A DNA stretch of 64,000 nucleotides from Aplectana chamaeleonis (GCA_029168955.1 JAPDOI010000040.1:372001-436000); one strand, 5' to 3'; counted from the stretch's first letter, positions 1 to 11,804 are shown. Translations and numbers: made by a program. The notes: a model not told the origin generated them from the letters alone.

Positions 1-400
1 TCGTACTGATACGTTGCGTTCCCTATTGTGCGTTGGCGCAACCTCGGTGTACGTATGTACTGTGCTTATCTGGGCCAAATTCCGGTCCGCAATTGCGTCT
101 CGACACGCTTTGCGGCCGCACGCGCTCGAGTCGGTCGAGTTTCGTCCGACTCGATGTGGCTTTTTTATACAATTTTCTCCAATTTTTCTTAGTTTCTAGT
201 TTCCAAAACCCACCTAGAGTCAGCAGATCAGCCGCTGCGGCGCAGGAAGCTCTTTTGACTCGGGAGCGTGCGGCCGCAAAGCGTGTCGAGACCCGATTGC
301 GGACCGGAATTTGGCCCAGATAAGCACAGTATGTTATAACAGATGCGCCCCGAGTTTTCGCCAACGCACAACAAGGAACGCGAAGTATCAGCCGGATCCG
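1..400. repeat. Palindromic foldback MITE, copy 1 (GATACTTTGCGTTCC family)
   Basis: The two ends are inverted copies of each other. The left arm runs from the window start through CGTTGCGTTCCCTATTGTGC to about 135. The right arm, about 265-400, ends in GAACGCGAAGTATC followed by GGATCC. The arms include a matching stretch around AAGCGTGTCGAGAC. The left terminus may be cut off by the window edge. Two shorter relatives with the same ends lie near 4.6 and 30.1 kb. No ORF of substance is present. Confidence 0.75.
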
Positions 401-724
401 TGCCGAGTGTATATATGTTGTGGCCTTGGAGGTTCACAGAAGTGTCAAATCGTAGATCTTGAATGTGGGAGTGAATTCCACGTGGTACGGAAATTTATTA
501 TTCTCATAACAGCATGTGGGGGGAGCAAGTGGCGGGAAAACACGTGTCGGGCATATCGATTTTTGGTCATTATCGATGGTAAACATTGCGTCCAGGGCTG
601 GGCACACGTCCTGGAAAGATTACGAGTATCTTCTGGTTCCAAGCTAAATTTACTCTGTCCCCTCGCGCGGTTGTGCGGAGCGGGGGTAGGTACAGCGAGA
701 AAGTGTGGGGAGACAGACAGCGTA

Positions 725-1025
725 TAGTCTACAGCAATGGAAGTAGGACCTGGTGAGGTTGCGGACTCGTCCTAACATACGGTAGTTTGTTAGTGGTATC
801 ACTCATTTTTCCGTAACAGCTGTGATAGACCGGTGAGCCTGTGTTTTCACCGATATGACCACATCTGTGGAAGCAATGAAAACAGGTGAAAATGTGAGAG
901 TGGAAGCAAAAACTCACCGACCAATCTCAGTTATTACGAAAAACTGAGTGTTAACACAATCAGACTACAGTATGTTAGGAAGAGTCCGCAACCTCACCAG
1001 GTCCTACTTCCATTGCTGTAGACTA
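725..1025. repeat. TA-flanked MITE, TAGTCTACAG family, copy 1
   Basis: The terminal inverted repeats are about 55 bp, starting TAGTCTACAGCAATGG and ending in its complement. Each side is flanked by TA (723-724 and 1026-1027), as expected for a Tc1/mariner-type target duplication. The 301-bp element is non-coding. A second copy at 20364-20867 carries another MITE, so this copy serves as the empty-site reference. Confidence 0.85.
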
Positions 1026-1027
1026 TA

Positions 1028-1085
1028 TGTACGCGCGTAGACGCACGCGATGAACGGAAATAAATTTCACTCGGAAACAGGATAT
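1028..1085. repeat. Short dispersed repeat shared with 62087-62147
   Basis: About 58 bp around GACGCACGCGATGAACGGAA, ending in a stretch that reads AATTTCACTCGGAAACAG, recurs nearly unchanged on the opposite strand near 62.1 kb. The flanks of the two copies are unrelated. I cannot assign it to an element class. Confidence 0.6.
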
Positions 1086-2537
1086 GCATACCCCTTAGCC
1101 CGGTACCTTTTTAAGCACCCCCCGATCGGGAATCAAAATCGATTGTTTTCCTGGAATTCGGACACAGCAGCCGTGATTTAGAGATCTCGATTTTGATAGA
1201 CAAGTAACAAAAGAAAGATTTCAGCCGGATCTCATGAATAAAAATTGTGAGTAAGACGACAAAATATGACGAAAGATAAAACATTTCTATCTCAGAACAA
1301 TGCGACAATCGCAAATAACTACAGGAGCACTGCTACTGCGATAATTAATGTTTTCTGTAAAATGAAATCATGAACAATTCTATGAAGGAGTAGTTATTGT
1401 GTGTTTGATTCTTTTGATGAAGAAATAAATATTTTTTCGTAGATTCATGTGTTGCTTAGGGACTGAAAAAACTTGAGTTTTACCCCCCTTTTTTTTAGCC
1501 ACAAACCTTCAGAACTCGAGTTGCCGTGCGATACGGGGCTTTTCCGCAGCTACACAACACGCACTGGAATGGACGCGCTCACAATCATAATTAAAAAATA
1601 TAATTTATTAGAGAACGGGGAGGAGAAAAGGGAGGGAACTGAAGGAAATAGGAGAAGGCTGAGGTAAGATACTTTCAATATACCCATTGTAGAAATTGAA
1701 TGCAAATTATCGAAGTAGGAGCGGGGGTAAGTATTTAGCCGTGTCAAGGTTCATTCGAACGAACCTAGTTGATCGAAAAAATCTTTAGAAAGGAAAGCAA
1801 AGGATACTGTTGGAAAGAGGAGAATCTGGCAAACAGTTAAATGCATCGTTCATGATGAATTTCGTTTTTGAGTTTTCCATACATGATGAGAGCTTTAGTT
1901 ACCTATATAACAGCTACGTTAAAAAAGCCGCGAAAAAATCACTGGAAACTCCTTTTTCAGACCGAAATTATCGCAATCGACTCTTGAGAAAGGAAGAGTG
2001 GATCGCTAGAAATCGCTGTTCTGACCAACGATCTCACGATCAAATGAAGTTCATCTTTCTTTCAAGTGATTTGTGGAGAAGGAAAGGTGAATTAATGTGT
2101 GTAGAAATGTCATTCTTCACGTAATCGTGTAGTGTATGGCCCGTAGTAAACCCACCACTCAGTCAGGATCATCTGAGTGGGTGATAAGACGAGCCCGAAA
2201 CGATTCAGACAGGGCTCAGACGAGTCCGAAATCGTATCGAGCGATAGATTGCATTCGAGCGGTCGGTCTTGCAAAGCCATGATGATGGGGACATGATGAT
2301 ACCTGTGATGATAAGAACAACCGACCATCATTCTCTACGTGGTCGTTCACGAATCGACCAACTCCATGCTCCGTTTCTCAATAAATGAAATTCTGTTCGT
2401 TTCGTGGAAGCTGATATTGACATCGATACATTGATAAACCGATATCTCTGCTGAATTATTTAAGTTACTCCTTTGCTCCTTAAAACAGTCTCGAGCGCAC
2501 TCCTGACCTGGCACGCTGTTTCTCTCCTCTCTAGCCA

Positions 2538-2584
2538 AGAAGTCAGTCAGATCTGACTGAATCTATTCAGTCAGATCTGACTGA
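2538..2584. repeat. Tandem short palindromes
   Basis: The palindrome TCAGTCAGATCTGACTGA occurs twice in tandem, separated by a few bases (ATCTAT). It may form a cruciform. No function is assignable. Confidence 0.7.
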
Positions 2585-2598
2585 GTGATTCAACTTAT

Positions 2599-2830
2599 CC
2601 TCTGGTTCCGGGCCTGATTTAGTGTGTGCAATTGCGGACTTGCGTCGGTGGGACCCGACGCATCGCTTTCGTACGAGCTTCCGCGCCTGCCCTTCATCAG
2701 CTGACCGTGTGCGCGTTTTTCCACATTTTCAAGGTTTTTCCTAGTTCTTTGATTGTACGAAAGCGATGCGTCGCGCCCCCACCACGCAAGTCTGCAATTG
2801 CACACACTAAATCAGGCCCGGAACCAGAGG
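2599..2830. repeat. Foldback MITE with about 75-bp arms
   Basis: The left arm starts CCTCTGGTTCCGGGCCTGAT and the right arm ends in the complement. The match continues through ATTTAGTGTGTGCAATTGC and the GACGCATCGCTTTCGTAC segment. It lies inside the 1511-3681 long-TIR element. The flanks (TTAT and GTAT) do not define a clean target duplication. Confidence 0.75.
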
Positions 2831-3792
2831 GTATCTTGTTTGTTGCTGATTTTCTTTACTTAGCCTAGGTCGCTATCCTACAACACACACTTCTGAAATA
2901 TGTGCGGCTCGTCTGAATTCTTTTCAGAACATTGATTCAGTTAGGCTAAACTGAAATTTTCGCTGGCTTTACTACGGGCCTATGTCATCAACTTCCCCTC
3001 AGTTGAGCTGTATCAATTGTTGATCATTTACTTATATGATAGCTGACAGCAAAATGTGCCAAATGACTGACGGAAGGTCGGCTTCTTTTGACGGAATTCG
3101 AGGCATTCAACCTCATTTATCTTCACAATAAGGCGTTTTTAACCGAACAAACTCTTCCTACGTTCTTACATAGGTCGGCTTAGAAAATCGTTGGAACCGA
3201 AAAAACCGTGGGTGGTTTTCAGCGCGTACGATGCCTTTAAGCATCAATGAGTTCGATATTTAATGTGGTAATTCGAGGGGAGAGGGGCGAGACGTCCCCC
3301 TCCGGGAAGAGATTTAGGGTTCTTGAATCACATTTAATATCAAGTCCATTGATATATTGGTGTTTGCCGAATTCTCCTTTTCTTCCAATGTATTTAGTTC
3401 CCATGTTTAATGCTAGTTTCGATCAAATAAGTTTATTTGAATGAGCCTTGTCAAGTCCAAATATTTACCCATGTTCCAACTTTGTTCATTTACATTAAAT
3501 TTCCACAGTGTGTACATTGAAAGTATCCTACCTCTGCCTCCTTCCATCTCCTCCAGTTTCATTCCTTTTCTCCCCGTTCTATAACAATTTTCATTTTTTA
3601 ATTATCACTGTGGGCGCGTCCATTCCAGTGTGCGCTCTGTAGCTGCGGAAAAGCTTCATACCGCACGGCAATTGGAGTTCTAGCGGATCGCGGTACACCA
3701 GATTGATACAATTATTCGACAGAAACTAAGATCTATTGCGAGATACATATTCTGCATATTTATAAGAAATTTGTATTCTGTAAGCATTCGCC

Positions 3793-4253
3793 TTAAAGTC
3801 AGCATACACGCTCGTAAACGTGGTTGGGATAACAACGTGAATCGAAACGCATGGCTTATAACATAATGCTTATGCATTTTGAAGCGTCAAAAACGAACCA
3901 TAATGCCGCTACATGAGTAGCAACTTTGGCCCCGCCCGTATTTTCACGCCCCCTATGCCCTCCACCAATGCAAGGTTGCTGGGTCATCTTCACCGTCGGT
4001 ACGGTCAGTGAGTTGCCTAACAAGTAAACCACATACGTCTTTGACGGCGGAGAGAACCCAGCAACCTGGTGTTGGAGGAGGATGGCGAATACAGGGGGGT
4101 GAAAATATGGGCCGGGCAAAACTTACTTCTCATGTAGCGGCATTATGGGCCGTTTTTGACTCTCCAAAATGCGTAGGCGTTATGTTGTAAGTCATACGGC
4201 TCGATTCACGTTGTTGTCTCAACCACGTTTACGAGCGTGTATGCTGCCTTTAA
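3793..4253. repeat. TTAA-ended foldback MITE with about 200-bp arms
   Basis: The ends are TTAAAGTCAGCATACACGCT on the left and the complementary form ending CTGCCTTTAA on the right. TTAA lies at 3793-3796 and 4250-4253, like piggyBac-type target sites. The arms stay complementary through ACGTTTACGAG, ATAATGC and TAGCGGCATTATGG. The short ORFs here are frames of the palindrome and not genes. The terminal TTAAAGGCAG-like motif is shared with 9425-9879 and 52788-53685. Confidence 0.75.
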
Positions 4254-4558
4254 GAAGCGGGGGAGAAGCTATGACTAATCAGAAGGAATACGTGTATAAT
4301 AATTCCCTCTCTAAATTTGGAAAAACAGGCATTTCGTTTCTTTTTAGGGGTGTCCCGTATAGGCACCCGCCTTTGCTCTCTCTGCAATGTCCAATACGCT
4401 CCCCCGTAAGGTTTTCCGGGACGCGTGCACAGCCCGGATTGCGTCGCAGCGTTCGTAGCTGAAAGTTTGATCCCCGCCTTACAATTAGGGTGCTCGTCAA
4501 CTGTCACAATTTTGTCGGCGGCCAGGGGAAGGCGAGCGGACGGACGTAACTTCTGCAT

Positions 4559-4683
4559 GGATCCTAGTGATACTTTGCATTCCCCATTGAAGGTTGGCGC
4601 AAACTTGGTGCACTTATGTTGTGGCATATGGCACCAAGTTTGCGCCAACCTTCAATAGGGAACGCAAAGTATTACATGGATCC
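4559..4683. repeat. Palindromic foldback MITE, copy 2 (GATACTTTGCGTTCC family)
   Basis: This is a nearly perfect 125-bp palindrome bounded by GGATCC on both sides. The arms contain GATACTTTGC, then CATTGAAGGTTGGCGCAAAC. It is the shortest member of the family with 1-400 and 30029-30154, whose outer 60 bp align while the centres differ. Confidence 0.85.
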
Positions 4684-5204
4684 ATATCGATATCTGTATT
4701 GTGGGTAGCGGGTGGAGAACACCCAGCATACGAGTGCTTGCCACCCGCTTCGACTCCGCTCGCTGTCTGCGGCAAGATTTGCTCACCGCCGAACTTCTGC
4801 TTTGCGGGTGGCGAGCTCCAATCTTCTGAGATTTTTTTAAACGAAATTCACGAAAAATATCATTATGCCAAGTCATGACCCTTTTTCAGGAAGCTCTGCA
4901 TTCAGAGAATTTCATTTCACTGCGCCGATATGTCAAGTGCATTATTTTGGCCTAAGGCGCCGTGGCTTGCCGTAAGCGCAGTCGAGTCCAGCCCTCCGCG
5001 GATGAGGGAAAGAGTTATCCCAATTTCGCAAACAGGACATCCCAAAATGCTTTTTTTGAAGTAAGAAATTAGCTCATCACTACACCTTCTGGTAGCCGAA
5101 ATCGTGTCCGATTGGATTCTCGCGAAGTCGACTCATCCAATGAAACGGATACTAGCCCTAAAAGGCACTCGTAACGGATCCTGTCCGTAACGATAAATTT
5201 AAAC

Positions 5205-5378
5205 CAGGGGTGCGTTCCAAGAACGTTTCCACGACTACGTGGGACGAAAAACAACCTTCCGATGGAAAAATTTGCTTTCCATGGATGCGAATAATAACTG
5301 AACATTGCTCCCACGTGGCTGTAGCTACGTTTCCATGGACGCGTTTTGCCATGGGAATGTTCTTGGAACGCACCCCTG
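5205..5378. repeat. Foldback MITE with hAT-like CAGGGG termini
   Basis: The left end CAGGGGTGCGTTCCAAGAAC is matched by an inverted right end closing in GCACCCCTG. Arms are about 40 bp and continue through a GTAGCTACGT/ACGTGG region. CAGGG termini suggest a hAT-type MITE, but the adjacent 8-mers (ATTTAAAC and ATCGGATA) do not match, so the class is tentative. Confidence 0.65.
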
Positions 5379-5940
5379 ATCGGATATCAGAGCTCCGATC
5401 GGTTAATCGGATCCGACCGGATAATTCAGGTGAAGAGCCGGATAAAACCGCAATTTTTTCTCATCACGGTGCTGCCCTTCATGGCTTTCATTGAACTGTG
5501 TTCGGTAAAGTGATGATTCTCTGTTTTGTCTTTGAAGGTGATTACGTCGGAGCTCGTCCGAGGGCGCGATTTTCCAAGCCATGAAACTTACGATGAAACT
5601 CAAATTGGAAATATGGCTTTGTGTGTAAGATACACCTCTTAGGGCCCTTAACTCTCCTGGTTTTAAAAGGGACTCAGAACGTCGGAGGGCTGCGCCCCCG
5701 TACCCACCGCTCAGCGAGGCGGGGTCCCCTCCGCGCCTGGCACCCTACAGGTCCCCGCCCCAGCCCCATGACTCATAATGGGCGCGACGCCCGGAAATCC
5801 AAGCAAAAGGGCGCGGGGCCCGGGTAGAACATCTCCGCGGTGTCATCGTTTGAATGATTGATTCCTTGTATAACAATCTCCGGGAACCACCTCTCTCACA
5901 CCTTGGGCGGGGCGATGCGTTTGGACTTTTTCTGCTCGTA

Positions 5941-6078
5941 AGGGGCCGAATAGACTCCTGCCGCTGAAGGTCGCGGCAGCATGCAATGGAGGGGAATCGA
6001 TCGTGCGGCGCCGAGTGATCGATACTCCTCCATTGCATGCTGCCGCGCCTTTGAGCGGCGGGAGTCTATTCGACCCCT
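5941..6078. repeat. GC-rich palindromic foldback element
   Basis: The ends are AGGGGCCGAATAGACTCC and its near complement GGAGTCTATTCGACCCCT. The arms continue through GCAGCATGCAATGGAG to a centre at the GATCGATC region. A further GC-rich hairpin (CGCACGCGGCCGCC with its complement) follows at about 6095-6156. Confidence 0.75.
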
Positions 6079-6156
6079 AATCATCCAACGGCGCCGCACG
6101 CGGCCGCCGCCTGGGTGCTGCCGCGCCGCCCGGGGGGAGCAGGCGGCCGCGTGCGA

Positions 6157-7860
6157 TTTGTATCAGCAATATTAGCTTTTTTGTTGTTATTCCACATACA
6201 TTCACATTTCTTGTTTCTCTTATTCATCACTAAAAGTCCCTCGGCGTCGTTTAAAGCAGGATGGGTTGTGAATGTAAAATTTTTGTGCTCTTGAAACTAT
6301 TTTTCTCAAGAGAAAATACAAAAATACTTTGTAAAAAGCGCGTGGTTCTTCCTGCCATGTGAATAATGTTGCCCGTCAATAGCGGAGAACACAAAAAAAT
6401 GTTTTGAAGGCAAGAAATTTCCCACGTCCCTCATCCACTCCACGCTGTAGTTAACCTTGCCATAAAATGTACAGTCGTAAACAATTCTGACATGGAACGT
6501 AAATTAGTAGGGATTGAAGAGAAGATTGAAAGTGAGAAATTCATGTTTTCTAACAAGATTAATGTAAAGATCCGCAAACCTCCGTCGAATACATGATCAG
6601 GTACGCAAATGTGCGTCGCCGCGTCAAGTCGACGCAGCCCGGTTATACATCCTAGTAGCGCGGTTTTTCGAGCGGCGCCGCGCCGCCCTACTTTTCGCCG
6701 CTCGGCGGCGGAAGTATAAACGACCCCTTACTGCCACCCCGCGAAGTGCGCGATGATGTACGTACTTGCTCAGTGGTGCCTGCAGTGAAGTCACCATAAA
6801 ATAGTGCTCCGTATGTGGCACGGGTTTGATTCTGGCGTTCGACGTGTCACGCGATTTGCCCGAGCGAACATGTTTTCCTCTGTTTCGAATTTTCCCTGCA
6901 GGACCAAGCTAACGAAATTTGGTGGCGCCCCCGCCTCGCGCTTGATGGTTCTCCGCTCGCAAAACATGGCCCCCGCCGCTCGCCCTTGGTCGGGAATTCC
7001 CGGGCACACGGCCCTTCGACGTTCTGAGGAGGGAGACCGTGGGTTGGTGCGAAGTTTGTTGGATGTGAAAGTGACGGCGCGGACGAGTTTCGACGCGGCC
7101 AGCATATTCGATCGATAGTGATCATCTGCATTCTGCCTGTGCGGTTGCTTGTGACTTCCTTTTCGTAGGTGCGCTATAGTTTCCTTACTTTTCGGTATTG
7201 TCTGGTGTAGCTATTCTCTTTTTTACCTTTATGCATTGCCTAATAGTAGAGAAAGTGTGAACGATACAAAACCCAACCTTCACTGACCCTTTATATCCAG
7301 CCGTCTATTTGCCCTCTGCTTTTCGAATAACTCAAAAGTCCTTTTTTTCATTCATTTGCCAGTTATTCAAGTAAAAAAAGTCTAGCATACCCAGTAACTG
7401 AAAATGTTTGACTGTTGTGTACGAGCGATGATCTGCAAACAATTTTCACGAATGCTTCCCAAAATCATCGTTCTAGCTGCAAATGATTTCTTTCATCCTA
7501 CGATCCTTCATTGCTTGAAGCTTGGATATTGAAGAGTATGAGTATTTTAGAATCGACCGCAACCTCAAATAGCCCATTGAGCAAATTCATAGCGAATTTA
7601 TTCCTGTTTTAAGCTGAACCGTGTCAGGAAACTGAAAAGTCTGCGAGCCTCGCTGCGATTTCTCTACCTTCACGGTGTATGCTTTCATTTTCAAACGAAA
7701 TTCACATCCGCAAATGCAGACAACGTTTGCTGTTGCTCCAAGCCTGAGGGCAATCCTGCAGGAACGAAGAATAATCGTGCCGGGACCCCATGGTCACTGC
7801 GCGATTTTGCTCGCACTGCGCGTCGCAACAGCGGTTTTCTGAAACTGCGAATGTGGATGT
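6157..7860. other. Unassigned AT-rich stretch
   Basis: I see no supported gene here. Overlapping open frames of about 100 codons on both strands at 6790-7130 have no recognisable motif. They coincide with a GC-rich block and are probably chance. A GC-rich segment with hairpin character lies at 6605-6735. Confidence 0.4.
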
Positions 7861-7879
7861 CACTCCGATATGAACAAAG

Positions 7880-8755
7880 CTTTTGGAGATAGCGAATATA
7901 TTCAGACACGTGTGCGGTTATTCGGCGGGGGAACGTCGGTTGCTCCGCTGGGGCAACCGATCTTCCACCGCCATTCAACCGATCTCGCACCGCGGTACAA
8001 CCGAACCAGATTACCGATCACGCGTTTTTCAATACATTCTGGGTATTCCCGACGCGTCAGAGGGGACCCCTGAGGCATCCCTAACGGGGTCCCCACGAAA
8101 GAGGTGTTCCCGCCGCCACGGTCCTTGGTGGGGTGCACCCTACTGCGGAACATGGGGAGATAGCCCCACAGTTGGGTATCACCCCCCCCCCCCAAGCCGT
8201 GAGGAGCCCCCTCCCCTCGGCGACAAAAATTATCCTCCGGTTTCCGGTGGATTTTCTGGTGAATGACTCGAGGCCACCTTCCAGGCCCGGCTCCGAAGAG
8301 CCGACTGAGGCACACTGTGAGATGAGGAGCCTTCTATACCCCTATCATTGTTAATACTTTCGTCAAAACATGTTGATGGCGGCGCACCCGTCCTTTTGCC
8401 TGAGTTAGGCCTATTTTAGAGTTCCATCGCAGCGCGGCGCGATGAGATGTTTTCTGTGGGCATCGATCGATAACGCGCCGCTCGTCGCTTCGCATATGAA
8501 TCATGAAATCGCGCCGCGGTGGAACTCTAAAAACCACCTTACGGAACGTATCACACATTTGACGGTAGAGCACGTATCCGCCGTTGCACCGTCAACCCGT
8601 TTTCCACCGCCAAGTAACCGTCTCCGTGTATTGAATTTCTCTATATCTGCGGTACAACCGACAATTCGACTCCTCCCCGTTTTTGCTCCCGCCGTCGCAT
8701 CGACAAGCCTTTTTCACCCCGCTGAACAACCGTCAGCGTGTCTTGAGTAGTTGAC
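7880..8755. repeat. Diverged internal repeats around ACCGCCAA / CGGTACAACCGA
   Basis: A unit near 7895-8045 (GTGCGGTTATTCGGCGGG and GCGGTACAACCGA) is related in inverted or direct form to units at about 8590-8755. The 8413-8533 palindrome lies between them. The copies are degenerate, and the block looks like an old, rearranged inverted-repeat element. No coding sequence is supported. Confidence 0.4.
8413..8533. repeat. Foldback MITE, about 120 bp
   Basis: The left arm TTTTAGAGTTCCATCGCAGC pairs with the right arm ending GGTGGAACTCTAAAA. The palindrome extends through GCGGCGCGAT. The centre contains GATCGATCGATAACGCG. It has no ORF. Confidence 0.75.
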
Positions 8756-8879
8756 GGGCCTTACCATTGGCTTTGGGTCAAGCGGAACCTCCGCGGAGCT
8801 ACGACCCTCACCCCTCCCACGAAAATTTTTGTTTATTTTACGTTCCCCATTTTTTAGAACGGCATTTTCTTCTGCGCTT

Positions 8880-9420
8880 CTGCTCCTTGCCAGTGCAGCA
8901 GCAGTAGACGCAGTTGTGGCGTGACCTACTGCCGCGCGTCTTCTACACGCCTTCGACCCTCGTAAGGGCTCTGCAGAGATGCAGCGATCGACGAGTGGTC
9001 GCCGAGCGTCGGCCTCGACGCTGCGAAAAAATGTTTTTTGAACATTATGTTCTCTGCGTCGGTTGCCGCTCGTTGGCAGTAACGCATGGCCGTCGCGGCG
9101 TCACGACACTCTGCGGTGACCCCTCGTCACCCTTCACGCCGCGTCGGTCGCTTCCGTCGCCGAATATAATCGATATTGCATCGCCCAGCGCTGTTCGTCG
9201 CTGCGAGCAACGCTACGACATGAACTATGTAGGCCTCTAAGGTTCTTGATTCAAAGTGAGAAGGACAACTCGCTACGCCTTTATTTTACACTAGTTTCAC
9301 CCACCCGGCAGTTTCAGTATCGTGCCCAAAATAGGGAACTTTTCAGACCAACTGTCGCGAGTTGCCACGCAATCGCAGCGATCACTTAGTCAAACATTTC
9401 TTGCAGTTTCTAATTTCACG
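8880..9420. other. Unassigned stretch
   Basis: A 108-codon open frame runs plus-strand from 8914 to 9240. It is rich in Arg and Ser, has no recognisable motif and shows no codon pattern. I treat it as chance. No RNA gene was recognised. Confidence 0.3.
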
Positions 9421-9424
9421 ATTT

Positions 9425-9879
9425 TTAAAGGCAGTGTTCACGATGATCATCCTTGTTGACTTTCCACAGTAAAATGATAAGGGAGAAGGATCCTAGGCCC
9501 CCAGTGCCAAAGAAACGGTAGAAAATGAGCCAGGAGTGGCAAAATAACGGCAGCAAACAAGCGTTTTGGTGCCCCAGACACGCCCCGGGCCCCAGATCCG
9601 CCCCTCGAAAGGAACAAATGAAGACTCGGATTATAGGAATGATCAAGTGAAGGAAGTGCTGATAAGTGAGCTGTTTGCTTCATTGCACTGATAGGTATCA
9701 TCCTTCTAGCGGTCAATTCCTCCACGCTCAAAAACCAACGTAAACGAGGGAGGGCCTATTTTGACTCGAAAACGCGTCTTTCGTGTCCTTTTTAGGCATG
9801 CCTTGCTATATAGGGCACCAGACCTTCCGTAAACCGTGGAGATATCGGAAGTGAAATTTATCGTGAACACTGCCTTTAA
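9425..9879. repeat. TTAA-ended MITE, TTAAAGGCAGTG family, copy 1
   Basis: The left end TTAAAGGCAGTGTTCACGAT is matched by an inverted right end closing in CACTGCCTTTAA. TTAA lies at both borders (9425-9428 and 9876-9879). The 455-bp element is non-coding. Its ends match the element at 52788-53685 with one mismatch in the first 14 bp, while the interiors differ. Confidence 0.8.
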
Positions 9880-10400
9880 ATCCTAACACCGATACAGCGA
9901 GCATTCCGTCGCGATGCGATATAGGTGGAAATGGCCAGCGAACACTGAATGAATACACGATTTTGCACACGTAGTTATTGCGCGTTTACAAGCAAGTGTG
10001 AGAAAGCTTTTTTTCCAAAGCGGAATTCACTTAATTCCTTAGCATGCGTGTACGGATCGAAGGCAGAGACAGCGGTAGTGTCGGGGAGAAGGTTAAGGAA
10101 CATACGCTTGCGCACGCACGCGATGGGTCTGAGTGAATTTCTCTTCACAATACTGGGTAAATGCAATTTTTTTCGTCACGAGCGGCAAATCGTCTCGGCA
10201 AATTACGCTTCATTTCGTATGTATTGCGTTTCGTCGCAGTGCTCACCCATTGACAGATCGACGCGACATCGCTTGACTGATGCGTAAGTTTTATAACGAT
10301 TATAATGTCGCGTAGCGCAGCGGACAAACTCTGAACGCGTGTCAAGGCCTCGGCATAGTGGCACCGCTACGATGCTCGACGCGCACCACATTTCTCGTCA
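9880..10400. other. Unassigned stretch
   Basis: Opposed open frames of 60-110 codons without motifs; no gene is supported. A tRNA A-box-like TAGCGCAGCGG occurs at about 10312 but lacks a B box. Confidence 0.3.
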
Positions 10401-10407
10401 CTGGAGG

Positions 10408-10706
10408 CAGGGTTGAGCACGGTTGCGACCTGAAGCAACGAGGGTTCGTGAAAATTTTCGACAAAAATGAAAATTTGGTGAGGCGCTCATTAAATTTTTG
10501 AAGAAAAGGAATCTTCTCCAAACCCCTTGGTAAGTTAAAATGAGTTGATAATGACGTCCTCCGTTACTCGGTGTGCTGAATACAAATTTCGTGTCTATCC
10601 TTCGAAGGGGGGGGGGGCGGGGGTCACGATTTTTTTCCCAAAATTCTGATCAACGCTGGGGATCATAGCTCCGCCCAAAATCGGCGCAACGGCCTGCTCA
10701 ACCCTG
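10408..10706. repeat. hAT-type MITE with degenerate 8-bp duplication
   Basis: The termini are CAGGGTTGAGCACGGTTGCG and the complement ending CTGCTCAACCCTG. The flanking 8-mers are ACTGGAGG (left) and AGTGGAGA (right), which match at 6 of 8 positions. CAGGG ends with an 8-bp duplication are the hAT hallmark. It is the same family as 59737-60312. The interior holds a G-rich tract near 10607-10623. Confidence 0.75.
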
Positions 10707-10927
10707 AGTGGAGATGTTCTAAGAGTCTCATCATGTTTCAACGTAACAACTTCTTGAGTATTCTCAGGCAGAAATGGGAACCCAACTGGGCAACGTCGTA
10801 GTCACTTGCCAATAGCATAGAAGCCACTCAGAGAGTCGGGGGGTCCGATTCGGCCACGATAGGCTTTCTAATCGGGTACGTAGTCGAGCTGAAAGGAACT
10901 TTCGCAGCAGCACGTGCTGCTTCGAGG

Positions 10928-11078
10928 AGCACGTGGCCTGTTCAATAGGACTACGTGGCGCAAAGAGAAAAACCCTTGCCGCACCCCCATTTCCCACGCG
11001 GCAGCACGTGGCCTGTTCGATAGCACTACGTGGCGCAGAGGAGCAAAACTTTTGCCGCACCCTATTTCCCACGCAGCA
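10928..11078. repeat. Two tandem units of about 75 bp
   Basis: The unit begins GCACGTGGCCTGTTC and includes ACTACGTGGCGCA and ATTTCCCACGCGGCA. It is repeated once with about 85 percent identity. A related fragment (AGCACGTGGCGC) follows the far end of element A at about 16180. Element A therefore integrated into this repeat. Confidence 0.65.
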
Positions 11079-11088
11079 GCACATCGTC

Positions 11089-11751
11089 TTCTTCTTCTTC
11101 TTTGCAGCCACATTGAGGGTTTTGTCATAGGTTGAGAAACTGGGCGACCAGTTACGGATTCATCCATAAGTCCATTACGGTCAGCGTGGTGGGTCTCTCC
11201 GGGCGTTTGAGGAGGTGCAGTGTCATGGCCGAGGCAGCCGCAGTCCGGGCAGACATCTGATTTGCTGCTGTCTATTTTGCTGGCGTAGGACATAGATAAG
11301 CATGGTAAAATGACCACAGCGCAGCGATGCCAGGGTGCACCTGGCCCTTCTTCCGAGTTGAGCCTCGGATGTGCAGACTTGGAGCGGCACTACCCCCAAT
11401 ATGGGATTAATGACCGCCTTTTCCAGATGGCACCGTACGAACTGAGTATGCTCCTCGCGCAATAGACGGAGTCGTTCTTGTTGTGAGTCGTGCCACTTTT
11501 TTGCAGTTGACTTTGCAGGGAGCATCGGCGAATGGCTTTCTGATCTCTCTTTCTCTGACGGGGTTTAGCACTCTCCAAGAGGGGTGATTTGGTTGTTTGA
11601 CAATGTTGATGAAAAATTGTTGGGCCTGGAGCTCACAGTGCTTTCTTACTGGTAATAAGCGGGTCTCAGCATGCAAGTGATCGACCGGGGAACTTCTTGC
11701 ACATCCGGTGGCGATTCGAAGAGCCGTAGTCTGTATGCATTGCATCTTAGT
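11089..11751 (-). pseudogene. RT C-terminal part of element A
   Basis: Minus-strand frames at 11407-11751, 11223-11525 and 11080-11317 together give the end of a family-1 polyprotein. They contain RIATGCARSSPVDHLHAE, then PNHPSWRVLNPVRERE, then the Cys/His finger CPDCGCLGHDTA. The reading frame changes at least twice, so the copy is dead. The segment resumes exactly where the 5' part at 15242-16157 stops, which shows that B is the interruption. Confidence 0.85.
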
Positions 11752-11804
11752 CCAAGAGGATTCTTCTTCTTCTTTCTTCTTATCAGCCACATCGGAGCTT
11801 CTTC

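Larger units (their letters stand above)
1511..3681. repeat. Long-TIR element, 2.2 kb, non-coding
   Basis: Sequence 1511 to about 1785 is repeated in inverted orientation at about 3415-3681. The shared stretch runs from AGAACTC through TTTTCCGCAGCTAC, CTGGAATGGACGCGC, AACGGGGAG and GATACTTTCAAT to TTGATCGAAA. The arms match along roughly 270 bp with small indels, so they derive from one element and are not chance palindromes. The interior has no transposase-like ORF but contains a smaller MITE at 2599-2830. It could be a large non-autonomous DNA transposon or two opposed copies of one repeat. No target duplication was identified. Confidence 0.65.

Noticed and set aside
3856..4190. Opposed 60-87 codon ORFs with similar proteins
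   Set aside because: They are the two arms of the 3793-4253 palindrome read on both strands.
6791..7131. Overlapping ORFs of about 100 codons on both strands
   Set aside because: No motif, and similar openness on both strands indicates a composition effect of a GC-rich block.
10302..10375. tRNA-like A box TAGCGCAGCGG
   Set aside because: No B box (GGTTCGANTCC) at the right distance and no acceptor-stem complementarity.
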